From assembly GCA_020851375.1 (NCBI GenBank), contig JADZCV010000023.1:1-64000 (forward strand): a stretch of 64,000 nt of DNA, in the 5' to 3' direction. The stretch is from Nitrospirota bacterium (GTDB lineage: Bacteria > Nitrospirota > 9FT-COMBO-42-15 > HDB-SIOI813). The notes beneath the pieces are model-generated. The model made no database searches. It was not told the DNA's origin and worked only from the letters and a program-made list of their open reading frames with translations. Of this stretch, positions 52,294-61,205 are shown piece by piece. Within the stretch, counting starts at the first letter, position 1. Every line of letters starts with the position of its first letter. A program made the position numbers and the translations under genes.

Positions 52294-54951
52294 TCACCCG
52301 GCCTCTCGCCAGTTCCTGCCAACACCGCTGTCTACTTTAAGCGGCACTGTAAGTTGTAACGCACCCTCCATCTCAGCTATTACAATATCCCTTGCAGCAG
52401 CAAGTTCCTCCTCTGGCACCTCAAACAAGAGCTCATCATGCACCTGCAATATCATTGCAGCCCTCAGTCCTTCCCTGACAAATCTTCTGTGGATATTGAT
52501 CATGGCAAGTTTGATTATGTCTGCGGCACTCCCCTGGACAGGTGTGTTTACTGCAATCCTCTCGCCAAACTGCCGCAGGCCGTTGTCTTCACTTGCCAGT
52601 TCAGGGACATACCGGCGCCTGTTGAGCAGTGTAGTCACATAACCGGACTCTTTAGCCCTTATTATTGCAGCATCTATAAATGACTTTACTCCCTTGTGCC
52701 GCAGGAAGTAGTTATCTATATATTCTTTTGCCTCCTGTTGTGTTATACCTGTGTCCGATGCAAGACCATACGGGCTAATACCGTAGACGATCCCGAAATT
52801 GACCGCCTTTGCCCGCCTTCTCATTTCAGGTGTTACATCAGACGGCGAAAGTCCGAAAATCTCCACTGCAGTCCTCGTATGGATATCTTCATCATTTATA
52901 AACGCCCGTGTCAGAAGCTCATCTCCTGAGATGTGGGCAAGTATGCGCAGCTCTATCTGTGAATAATCCGCAGACAGGAGGAGGCAGCCATTCCTTGCCA
53001 CAAAGGCCTCTCTTATGCGCTGACCCATTTCCGTGCGCACCGGTATATTCTGGAGATTGGGTTTGCTGCTTGATAACCTGCCTGTGGAAGTAACTGCCTG
53101 GCTGAATGATGTATGCACCCGGCCTGTATCAGGGTTGATCAGGCTGAGGAGGGCATCGGCATAGGTAGATTTTAGCTTTGACAATTGCCTGTACGAGAGT
53201 ATCTCCGCAGGCAGCTCATGCTGCAGGGCAAGCTCTGTAAGGACCCCTTCATCTGTTGAAAAACCTGTCCTGGTCTTTCTAATGGGTTTGAGGCCGATTT
53301 TGTTGAACAATATACTTGAAAGTTGTTTGGGTGAATTTATGTTAAACTCCTCTCCTGCAATGTAATATATCCTCTGACATATCACGCCCATATCGCGCTC
53401 CATCTCTTTGGAAAGCGACATCAGTATATCGGGATTAACCCTTATTCCTGTCATCTCCATTTCAGCCAGCACCTCAGCAAGCGGGATCTCCACATTACGG
53501 AACAGGTCATGAACGTCTGTTTCAATGAGTTTTTTCCCGAGAATTTCCTTAAGACGAAGGATAACGTCTGCCCGCTGACAGATGCGCTGTGTATCCTCAT
53601 CTGAACATCCGCCATTGGCCTGGGGTTTCGCCTTTGGCGACAGCAAATTCATGTGCAGATGCTCGAGGGCAATACTTTCAAGGCTGTGGTCAGGCCGGCC
53701 CGGGTTCAGGAGATGTGAGGCAATCATTGTGTCAAAGTCAAAACCGTGCGGTCTCATGCCTGAACGATTCAACAGGATCATTTGTCTCTTGATATCGTGT
53801 GAACACTTCAGGATATCCTCAGACTCAAGCAGCAATCCCAAATGAGACATTATCTGCCTTAGCGTTAATGTCTCAGTAAACAGTGTGTCACCGGCAACCG
53901 GGATATACCACGCCTCTCCTTCCGTGGCTGACAGGCCCATTCCTTTCACTAAAGCAGTCATCGCATCAGAACTGACTGCATCAATATATAATGAAAACCG
54001 TCCCGCATCCCCTGTCTTTTTGATAATGTCTGCGAGCGCTCTTTCTTCTGATACGCACGTGTATGTTAAATTCTCATCTTTCGAAGAGGTGTGCCTGGTA
54101 AAGTGCCTCAGCAGGCTTGAGAATTCCAATTCCCGGAATAGCCCGATTATTTCATCGTAATCCGGCGGTTTTATCCTGAAATCTTCATAATCAATATTCA
54201 GAGGCAGTGAGGTGTTTATCAGCGCCAGCTCCCTGCTGAGTCTTGCCGCCTCTCCCTGTTCCTGCAAAAGGCTCCTTAGTTTCGGCCTCTTTACATCATC
54301 CAGATGTACCAGCAGATTCTCTATTGATCCGAACACAGATATCAGCTCCCTTGCCGTCTTCTCCCCGATTCCTGTTACCCCGGGAATATTGTCAATGGAG
54401 TCACCCATTAGCCCCATAACCTCTGCCACCCCTGAGGGGCCAACCCCAAATCTCTCCATCACATCAGCCTCACCAAAGAACCTGTCCTTCATCGGATCAT
54501 AAACCCGGACATGTGGTGTAATAAGTTGAAACATGTCCTTGTCTCCTGTGACAATTATCACATCGTAGCCATCAGCCTCCCCTCTTCTCGAAACAGTACC
54601 AATGACATCATCCGCCTCATACCCCTCCAGGACAAGGACTGGGATTTTAAAAGCCCCTGTAACCCTGTGTATATACGGTATCTGCACTGAGAGGGCATCG
54701 GGCATTTTGGGTCTCTGTGCCTTATACTCCTCATATAATTCATGCCGTTTTGTCGGTCCTTTGGGATCAAATGCAATACAAAGCAACCGGGGGTTTTTCT
54801 CATTCAGAATCTTCAGAAGCATGTTTATAAAACCGTACACAGCATTCGTTGGAAGGCCCTTTGAGTTTGAAAGACCTCTGATGGCAAAGAATGCCCTGTA
54901 TATGAATGAGCTGCCATCAATCAGATAAATTTCTTTCAGGTCATTTTTCAT
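52294..54951 (-). CDS. polA: DNA polymerase I
   Basis: 885 residues. 5'-nuclease domain 1-290 (YLIDGSSFIYRAFFAIRGLS, VIIVTGDKDMFQLI, GLMGDSIDNIPGVTGIGEKT), a 3'-5' exonuclease-like domain and the polymerase domain with motif A LLSADYSQIELRILAHIS, motif B RRRAKAVNFGIVYGISPYGL and motif C LQVHDELLFE. In the exonuclease-like domain the first motif reads LYIDAVSSDAM, so the DxE metal ligands of proofreading are missing; the domain is probably inactive. The stop codon lies in the edge of repeat R6. Confidence 0.96.
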   Translation of the reverse strand: MKNDLKEIYLIDGSSFIYRAFFAIRGLSNSKGLPTNAVYGFINMLLKILNEKNPRLLCIAFDPKGPTKRHELYEEYKAQRPKMPDALSVQIPYIHRVTGAFKIPVLVLEGYEADDVIGTVSRRGEADGYDVIIVTGDKDMFQLITPHVRVYDPMKDRFFGEADVMERFGVGPSGVAEVMGLMGDSIDNIPGVTGIGEKTARELISVFGSIENLLVHLDDVKRPKLRSLLQEQGEAARLSRELALINTSLPLNIDYEDFRIKPPDYDEIIGLFRELEFSSLLRHFTRHTSSKDENLTYTCVSEERALADIIKKTGDAGRFSLYIDAVSSDAMTALVKGMGLSATEGEAWYIPVAGDTLFTETLTLRQIMSHLGLLLESEDILKCSHDIKRQMILLNRSGMRPHGFDFDTMIASHLLNPGRPDHSLESIALEHLHMNLLSPKAKPQANGGCSDEDTQRICQRADVILRLKEILGKKLIETDVHDLFRNVEIPLAEVLAEMEMTGIRVNPDILMSLSKEMERDMGVICQRIYYIAGEEFNINSPKQLSSILFNKIGLKPIRKTRTGFSTDEGVLTELALQHELPAEILSYRQLSKLKSTYADALLSLINPDTGRVHTSFSQAVTSTGRLSSSKPNLQNIPVRTEMGQRIREAFVARNGCLLLSADYSQIELRILAHISGDELLTRAFINDEDIHTRTAVEIFGLSPSDVTPEMRRRAKAVNFGIVYGISPYGLASDTGITQQEAKEYIDNYFLRHKGVKSFIDAAIIRAKESGYVTTLLNRRRYVPELASEDNGLRQFGERIAVNTPVQGSAADIIKLAMINIHRRFVREGLRAAMILQVHDELLFEVPEEELAAARDIVIAEMEGALQLTVPLKVDSGVGRNWREAG

Positions 54952-54981
54952 GTATGGCCATTGTAAATCTTTTGTTTATCC

Positions 54982-55011
54982 TTGACAATATAGACGCCTT
55001 GCCGATAGTAT
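54982..55011 (+). promoter_or_regulatory. Promoter of the decaheme cytochrome operon
   Basis: TTGACA (54982-54987) and TAGTAT (55006-55011), 18-base spacer. The predicted start near 55018 is five bases before the ATG at 55023; no ribosome site is seen. Confidence 0.63.
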
Positions 55012-55022
55012 TAAACTTCTAT

Positions 55023-56441
55023 ATGCGCCTGAGGCATCTTAAAAGAATCAGTTTATATCTCCTGATTATTCATTTTACGATCATCCTTCCAGGAGGCAAC
55101 ATCCTGCCTGCAGAGATAAAAGGAAAAGTTGATGCTAAGATTATATATACAATAAAAAAAGGGGATACACTCTGGAGTATCTCAGAGAAATATTTAAAGA
55201 ATCCTTTCCTGTGGCAGAGGTTATGGTCGGCAAACCGCTATATTTTAGATCCCAGTCTTATTGAACCAGGTTTCGATATTGTCATACCACCCCTTGTCAC
55301 AAAAATGCTTGATGAACGGCCGCTGCTGCCTGCTGAAGACACTGCCAGTGCCCCGGCTATAACGCCCCTGGTGGAGGCAGCCCCGGCACCGCCTGCCGGC
55401 ATGGAATCCCAGATACTCTCCCCTGTGGCTGAGGCGCCGCTAAAACCGCCAGATACTGCCATGCCACTGCCACCTGCTGAATCTACAGGACCATTGTCAC
55501 CTTCAGAATCCACTGCATATGTTCCCGGCGCTGATATATCCGGTCCGTTTCCTGTCTCGGAAGGGACATATCTGATAGATGCACCTTCTGCAAAGAAGGC
55601 GCTGATCGTTGGAATGGATAAGTGCAGGGAGTGTCACGAAGGTCCTTATGTTCAGTGGAATAAAACAATTCACGCAAAGTGGAAACCACAACTTATTAAA
55701 CCTGAAAAGGTCAAAGAAATAAAGAAGACAGACTGTGAAACATGTCATGGGCCCGGGAGCCTGCACGTCAGGGACCCTGGAAATCTTATGAATATCATAT
55801 CATTTGGCGCAAAGTCTGCTGACACGAGGGATGAACAAAATGCCGTCTGCCTTAAGTGTCACGAAAAAGGGGGACTTTTCCACTGGAAAGCAGACAGACA
55901 TGGCATGAACCTGCGGTGCACTGACTGCCATCATGTTATGGACAACCTGTCCGCGCAGGGACTCTTGAATGATACATCAGAAAAGGATATATGCCTTAGG
56001 TGTCATGTTCAGAAGAAGAAAGACTTATTGCGTTCACCACACCTATCCCAAAATGAAGAAAAGATGTCCTGCTCAACCTGCCATGATCCGCACGGATCTG
56101 ACACGCCAGGCATGCTTTCTGCAATATCAGTAAATGACAACTGTTATAAATGCCATGCAGACAAGAGGGGGCCTTATCTGTTCGATCACCTCCCTGTGCA
56201 GGAAAACTGCCTGCTCTGTCATGAGCCGCATTCATCAATGAACCGGTCTTTACTTAAGATGAGACAGCCATTCCTGTGCCTTGAGTGTCACTCAAACCTT
56301 CCTGTAAAAGGAGCCTCTGTGCCTGATGCGCATGATGTGCTGAATCCAAACAGCCGTTTTACATACAACAAAGGGTGCACTAACTGTCATCCGATGATCC
56401 ATGGCTCACGGCATCCTTCAGGTGCACGACTTCAGCGATGA
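55023..56441 (+). CDS. LysM-decaheme c-type cytochrome (MtrA/DmsE type)
   Basis: 472 residues. Signal peptide (ISLYLLIIHFTIILPGGNIL), then a LysM domain about 38-90 (IIYTIKKGDTLWSISEKYL, DIVIPP), a Pro/Glu/Ala linker to about 190, and a cytochrome domain with ten CxxCH haem sites: CRECH, CETCH, CLKCH, CTDCH, CLRCH, CSTCH, CYKCH, CLLCH, CLECH, CTNCH. Decaheme proteins of the MtrA/DmsE family carry electrons across the outer membrane inside an MtrB barrel. LysM binds peptidoglycan, so this one may be tied to the cell wall. The stop overlaps the barrel gene start (ATGA). Confidence 0.92.
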   Translation: MRLRHLKRISLYLLIIHFTIILPGGNILPAEIKGKVDAKIIYTIKKGDTLWSISEKYLKNPFLWQRLWSANRYILDPSLIEPGFDIVIPPLVTKMLDERPLLPAEDTASAPAITPLVEAAPAPPAGMESQILSPVAEAPLKPPDTAMPLPPAESTGPLSPSESTAYVPGADISGPFPVSEGTYLIDAPSAKKALIVGMDKCRECHEGPYVQWNKTIHAKWKPQLIKPEKVKEIKKTDCETCHGPGSLHVRDPGNLMNIISFGAKSADTRDEQNAVCLKCHEKGGLFHWKADRHGMNLRCTDCHHVMDNLSAQGLLNDTSEKDICLRCHVQKKKDLLRSPHLSQNEEKMSCSTCHDPHGSDTPGMLSAISVNDNCYKCHADKRGPYLFDHLPVQENCLLCHEPHSSMNRSLLKMRQPFLCLECHSNLPVKGASVPDAHDVLNPNSRFTYNKGCTNCHPMIHGSRHPSGARLQR

Positions 56442-58735
56442 AAATAGTATTTTTTATACTTCTTATAACGTTCCTGATTTCCGGCACAGGCTGGTCTCAG
56501 GAAGATCAGCACACCCCTCCGCTTCCTCAGGCGGGGGATAAAGAAACAGACACAGCAGTATCCACTACTCCCCTCACGGCAGGGGATGAGGCGAAAGTTG
56601 AAGCGGCATTACCAGATAAGGCCCCGTCAAAACCGGAAGACAAAGAGATACTGTACAGCCCTGCGCCGCCTTCGGCAACGACCGTAGAGATACTGTTTAC
56701 ACCGGCAACAGAAGAGGTATTGTTCAGTCCGCTCAGGGAACCTGAAATAGAGCGGGCGGAATTTCATGCAGAACTGACAACAGATTTCCAGGCTGTTGAT
56801 CTTGACACCAACTCATCAAAGGCCAGTGAATACAGAAAACTTACAGACGGCTTTTTTATAAAGGGATTCTCTTTTACCTACGAAACCCGGAATCAGGAAA
56901 TCAGCAGCCGCTTCAGCAACATAGCGCCTCTTGCCAACTTAATTGATGATGGACACGGGGATTTGCGTTACAGGAGGTATGGAATCATTGACATAAGTCT
57001 TGGCATTGATAAATTCCCACATGATTACTCTAATGATCCTGACATCTCAACACTGCGGGACAACTATGACTTCAATGTCAGATTAACGCCTGGAGACAAG
57101 TTTGCCATTACGACAACGTTGAGGGTGGAAAACATGAAAGGCAGAAGGCCTGTTACATTCGAGAATCTGACAGGGTCGGCGGGCACGCCTTCGGCAATTA
57201 CGGAGATCACTGAACCCACTGACTTCACCACCGCCTCGTTTGCCATCGGCCTTGAGTATTCAGACGATCTTGTTGACATGCAGTTTAACAACAACGTGCA
57301 GGTATTTGCCAACACACGGTCCGATGAGCTCTTATGGGATAATCCCTGGCAAACAGGCGCTTACGGACGTGCAATGGCCGCTGATGACTATACTGTTCAT
57401 ACCCTCACATTTAAACCATCAGTCAGGATTGCAGATAATATACGGCTGATAAATTCTCTTTCATACAGCAGGGTCATCAATTCGATTAAACTTGTCCCCT
57501 TCACTACCGTAGAAGGTGTCGGCAGTGCATTTGAGAAGGATGTCCTTGACCCTGATGTAAGGAGCCTTAATGTCTCATCAACGCTTGCAACAGTCCCCTT
57601 CCATGACGTAAAGCTGAATATAAAATACAGGTACTATGCGTATGAGAACGACACACCTAAAGTTGAGGAACCTCCGGCATACGTAATGCTGGACGGCAAC
57701 GTCACAAAATATTCAAGGAACCCGAGATATACTTCCAATATCATAAGGAGTGCCGGCATTGACGGCAACTGGTATATATCAGACAGGCTATCCGTTGATG
57801 CAGGGATTGAAGACCGGGGTAATCCGAGGCGCGAGCGGGAGGTGGCAGAAGAAAATATCAAGAGCTTCTTTATTACTGTCAAATCAACGATTCGTGATAA
57901 CTTGTCAGGACATATGGGCTACAGGTTTGAGAGAAAGAGGGGAACCTATGACACTTCCTACTACAAAGCAGTCTATGATCCACTTAGTGATGTGAATAAT
58001 CACCCGCTTATGCGTGCCTTCGACCTGTCCGGGTCAGACACACATACTATAAAGGGGGAAATCAATTTCCTTCCGTTTGATTTCCTGAATCTGAGCGCAA
58101 ACCTTTCTGCAACAATGGCAGAACACACGGACGTATTAATCGGGAGGAGAAGCTCTCACGCAGAGTCTGCATCCATGTCAGCAGAATTAACCCCTTTTAA
58201 AAACCTCCTGCTGTATTCTCACTATATCTATAACAGGACCACTATTGAAAGCAGATATTCCTGGACGTATGACAGCACCCTTGCATCATCTTACCCGCAG
58301 GAGACAAATCCCCTATTATCCGGATATATAATTCCGGTTTCAGAGACAATTGAAGACAGGACAGGCAGTTATGCCGCTGGTTTCAGTTATGAGCCATTTA
58401 AGAAGATATCAATCACCGGAAATATCAGCAGGCATGATTTTTCAGGGACATCTGTCACGATGCCTTCTGTCAGCAGTACCACTGATACATACGAACTAAA
58501 GATATCCTGCAGTCTGGGCAGCGCAGCCTACCTGTCACTCCTGAAATTAAAGGGACTGCGGATCAGCGCCGGATATTATTCCGAGGTATATAAACGGGAT
58601 GACTATGCGCTGGATAACTTTCCTGATCCTGTTGATGTCATTGTTATTACTGACCCTCAGGACCTTTTCCTTGGTGTGAGAGAACCTGATTACAGATTGA
58701 GTTTGTTTTCACTATCACTTGCTTTTTATTTCTGA
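56438..58735 (+). CDS. MtrB/PioB-like outer-membrane barrel
   Basis: 765 residues. Signal peptide (IVFFILLITFLISGTGWS), an acidic Pro-rich leader with repeats of EILYSP, EILFTP and EVLFSP, then a long beta-barrel made of alternating strands to the final LSLFSLSLAFYF. Size and position directly after a decaheme cytochrome fit the MtrB sheath that holds MtrA across the outer membrane. The N-terminal CxxC of Shewanella MtrB is absent. No outer-surface MtrC-like cytochrome is present. Confidence 0.78.
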   Translation: MKIVFFILLITFLISGTGWSQEDQHTPPLPQAGDKETDTAVSTTPLTAGDEAKVEAALPDKAPSKPEDKEILYSPAPPSATTVEILFTPATEEVLFSPLREPEIERAEFHAELTTDFQAVDLDTNSSKASEYRKLTDGFFIKGFSFTYETRNQEISSRFSNIAPLANLIDDGHGDLRYRRYGIIDISLGIDKFPHDYSNDPDISTLRDNYDFNVRLTPGDKFAITTTLRVENMKGRRPVTFENLTGSAGTPSAITEITEPTDFTTASFAIGLEYSDDLVDMQFNNNVQVFANTRSDELLWDNPWQTGAYGRAMAADDYTVHTLTFKPSVRIADNIRLINSLSYSRVINSIKLVPFTTVEGVGSAFEKDVLDPDVRSLNVSSTLATVPFHDVKLNIKYRYYAYENDTPKVEEPPAYVMLDGNVTKYSRNPRYTSNIIRSAGIDGNWYISDRLSVDAGIEDRGNPRREREVAEENIKSFFITVKSTIRDNLSGHMGYRFERKRGTYDTSYYKAVYDPLSDVNNHPLMRAFDLSGSDTHTIKGEINFLPFDFLNLSANLSATMAEHTDVLIGRRSSHAESASMSAELTPFKNLLLYSHYIYNRTTIESRYSWTYDSTLASSYPQETNPLLSGYIIPVSETIEDRTGSYAAGFSYEPFKKISITGNISRHDFSGTSVTMPSVSSTTDTYELKISCSLGSAAYLSLLKLKGLRISAGYYSEVYKRDDYALDNFPDPVDVIVITDPQDLFLGVREPDYRLSLFSLSLAFYF

Positions 58736-58782
58736 TTGTGCTTCATTATCAGTAAATACGCCGTAGAAATAACATTTTACTC

Positions 58783-58811
58783 TTGACTTGTTAAAATCAT
58801 TTCATTAGAAT
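58783..58811 (+). promoter_or_regulatory. Promoter of the HU gene
   Basis: TTGACT (58783-58788) and TAGAAT (58806-58811), 17-base spacer. The leader of about 60 bases ends with AAAGGAGGTGATATT before the ATG. Confidence 0.7.
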
Positions 58812-58878
58812 TTCATGTAATATTACTACGAGATGACACTTTCCTTTAATAATAACAAATGAAAGGAGGTGATATTGT

Positions 58879-59157
58879 ATGACGAAAGCTGAATTTGTTG
58901 ATGCTATCCAGAAAGGTGCAAAGGGGATGACCCTGAGCAAGAGGGAAACAGAGGAACTTGCTGATTGCATGTTTGAGGTGCTGTCCAGGTCCTTAAAGAA
59001 GGACAGGCGGTTTGTTTATCCAGGATTTGGAACCTTCTCAGTCAGAAACCGCAAGGCAAGAACCGGAAGAAATCCGAGGACCGGTGAGACAATAAAGATT
59101 AAGGCAAGCAAGACCATATCCTTTAAACCAGCCCCAAAGCTAAAGAATATGCTGTAA
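58879..59157 (+). CDS. hup: HU/IHF-family DNA-bending protein
   Basis: 92 residues: helical dimer part (MTKAEFVDAIQKGAKGM), the turn FVYPGFGTFSVRNRKARTGR and the beta arm with RNPRTGETIKIKASKTISFK and KPAPKLK, ending NML. Binds and bends DNA and compacts the nucleoid. Strong ribosome site. Confidence 0.96.
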   Translation: MTKAEFVDAIQKGAKGMTLSKRETEELADCMFEVLSRSLKKDRRFVYPGFGTFSVRNRKARTGRNPRTGETIKIKASKTISFKPAPKLKNML

Positions 59158-59180
59158 TTTATAAAACGTAACGTGAAGAG

Positions 59181-59213
59181 AGGGAGGGCTTAATGCCCTC
59201 CCTTTATTTTTTT
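59181..59213 (+). terminator. Intrinsic terminator between HU and transaldolase genes
   Basis: AGGGAGGGC-TTAAT-GCCCTCCCT followed by TTATTTTTTT. It stops HU transcripts; the stem overlaps the stop end of the converging transaldolase gene. Confidence 0.86.
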
Positions 59214-59854
59214 CCGGGAACCTTCTGCCAGTCTTCCATGAATTTCCTGATGCCTATATCAGTAAGCGGATGCTGGGCCAGCTGCAGCAGCACCTTGAAT
59301 GGAATCGTTGCAACATCTGCTCCAATCATTGCGGCATCAACTACATGCACTGGATTTCTTACGCTTGCAACAATTATCTCAGCTGTGTATCCATAGTTAT
59401 CGAAGATGGTCCTTATCTGTCCGATTAGTTCCATACCTGCATAGGACACATCATCAAGGCGTCCGACAAAGGGGCTTACATATGAAGCACCTGCCTTTGC
59501 TGCAAGAAGCGCCTGCGAAGGTGAGAACACGAGGGTGACATTTGTCTTTATATTCTCCGCTGTAAGCCTCTTCACGGCCTTTAAACCTTCCGGTGTCATC
59601 GGTATCTTTACAACTATATTCTCATGGATGGCGCTAAGCTCCCGCGCCTCTTTTACCATGCCATCCGCATCCAGGGATATTACTTCTGCATTAACGGGGC
59701 CGTCAACGACAGAGCAGACCTCTTTGATAAGTTCCCTGAATTCCCTGTTCTCCTTCGATACAAGAGATGGATTTGTAGTAACCCCGTCTATAAGACCGAG
59801 GCTTACAGCCTCTTTAATCTCAGCTATGTTTGCTGTATCTATAAAAAATTTCAT
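59204..59854 (-). CDS. tal: Transaldolase, short fructose-6-phosphate aldolase-like type
   Basis: 216 residues. [20 protein letters not shown] at the start, [18 protein letters not shown], the Schiff-base Lys in [38 protein letters not shown] and [20 protein letters not shown]. Moves a dihydroxyacetone unit in the pentose phosphate pathway. Shorter than classical transaldolase (about 320). It follows the GlcF-like gene by 11 bases. Confidence 0.94.
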   Translation of the reverse strand: MKFFIDTANIAEIKEAVSLGLIDGVTTNPSLVSKENREFRELIKEVCSVVDGPVNAEVISLDADGMVKEARELSAIHENIVVKIPMTPEGLKAVKRLTAENIKTNVTLVFSPSQALLAAKAGASYVSPFVGRLDDVSYAGMELIGQIRTIFDNYGYTAEIIVASVRNPVHVVDAAMIGADVATIPFKVLLQLAQHPLTDIGIRKFMEDWQKVPGKK

Positions 59855-59865
59855 ATTCCCCCCCC

Positions 59866-61143
59866 TTATAATATTTTATCCAGTAATTCCACTGTATGCA
59901 CCACGCGCACCGGCATACCTGCCCTGTTCAGTGAATCCTCTATATGTATCTTGCAACCGGGACAACCTGTTGCAACTATCTCAGCATTGCTGCGTCTTAT
60001 ACTCGCTGCCTTTCTGTCAGCAATATCTGATGCAAGGTCATAGTGGCTGAGGCTGAATATGCCCCCAAAGCCGCAGCAGGCATCTGCCTCATCCATTTCT
60101 ATAAACTCTGCATCTCTTATAGATTTCAGGATATCCCTTGGAGACCTGTATATGCCCAGTCCCTTTTTCAGGTGACATGGATCATGGTATGTTACTCTAA
60201 TTCTGTCTCCAGATGCAACATTGCTGATTTCCCTGTTCACGGGATTCCTGCCATGAACAAATTCGTGAATATCCGTAACTTTCTCTGAAAAACGTTTAAC
60301 CATTTCAGGATTGACACTTACAGGGTGGTTTAGCAACGAAGGATATTCCTTTTTAAGTGTATGTCCACAGGTCGCGCAGGAAACGATAATTGCCTCAAAC
60401 TCATATCCGGAAAAGAGTTCGATGTTCTTCTCAGCCACTTTTTTTGCAGTTTCCATGTCGCCAAGGGACATCAGAGGAACTCCGCAGCAATACTGACCTT
60501 TCGGAATAACTACATCATAACCCAGTTTGTTTAATACACTCAACGTTGACCTTCCAATATCCAGGGTGGAAAAGTTTATTACACAACCAGGGAAAAAGGC
60601 CACGACCCCTTTTGCCGGACTGCACTTTGTCCTGACTACCTCAGGATATGAGGAAGTCAGGGGGCGGCTGCTGATAGCAGGCAGTTTTCTTTTCTTATTA
60701 TTTCTTACAAAGGGGAGAGTTCCGGTAAAGGGCCATGTTTCCGGCAGCAGATTATAAATTTTTGCAGGAATGGATGACATCCTGAGAACGATGGAAAGCG
60801 GCCACCTGTTCCCTGCAACAACCTGCGACATGAACCGTCCAACGATCCCAAGCCCCCTGTTTTCTGCCATCTGGGCCTTTGCAGCAAAGATTATGTCCCC
60901 AACCCTGACCCCGCTCGGGCAGTTCACCTCACAGGTGAGGCACCCGATACACGATGTTATAATGTTATCAAGCGTCTCTGACGTCTCAATGCGCCCGGTA
61001 ATGGCAGCCCCTATAAGGCTCAGCCGGCCCCGGGCCACCATGGTCTCATCTTTAGTCACAGCATAGGTAGGGCAGCCTGCCATGCAGATGCCGCACTTGA
61101 TGCACTTTGCGACCTCGTTTTTGACTGATGCGAGATAGTTCAT
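59866..61143 (-). CDS. GlcF/HdrD-type iron-sulfur oxidoreductase subunit
   Basis: 425 residues. Two [4Fe-4S] sites near the N-terminus ([14 protein letters not shown] and [15 protein letters not shown]), then two CCG domains ([28 protein letters not shown]). This is the build of GlcF (glycolate oxidase Fe-S subunit), LutA and HdrD. No GlcD flavoprotein lies next to it, so the substrate is open. ATG 61143 follows GGAGCATTTCAG, a sequence shared with the repeat-edge ribosome sites elsewhere. Confidence 0.87.
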   Translation of the reverse strand: MNYLASVKNEVAKCIKCGICMAGCPTYAVTKDETMVARGRLSLIGAAITGRIETSETLDNIITSCIGCLTCEVNCPSGVRVGDIIFAAKAQMAENRGLGIVGRFMSQVVAGNRWPLSIVLRMSSIPAKIYNLLPETWPFTGTLPFVRNNKKRKLPAISSRPLTSSYPEVVRTKCSPAKGVVAFFPGCVINFSTLDIGRSTLSVLNKLGYDVVIPKGQYCCGVPLMSLGDMETAKKVAEKNIELFSGYEFEAIIVSCATCGHTLKKEYPSLLNHPVSVNPEMVKRFSEKVTDIHEFVHGRNPVNREISNVASGDRIRVTYHDPCHLKKGLGIYRSPRDILKSIRDAEFIEMDEADACCGFGGIFSLSHYDLASDIADRKAASIRRSNAEIVATGCPGCKIHIEDSLNRAGMPVRVVHTVELLDKIL

Positions 61144-61157
61144 CTGAAATGCTCCGT

Positions 61158-61205
61158 TCAAATCCCCCCTCTCCCCCCTTTACTAAAGGGGGGAACTGAT
61201 TTCCC
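61158..61205. repeat. Repeat type 2, half copy overlapping the uvrA end
   Basis: AATCCCCCCTCTCCCCCCTT to AAAGGGGGG inverted repeat, translated as the C-terminal tail of UvrA ([11 protein letters not shown]). Confidence 0.82.
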
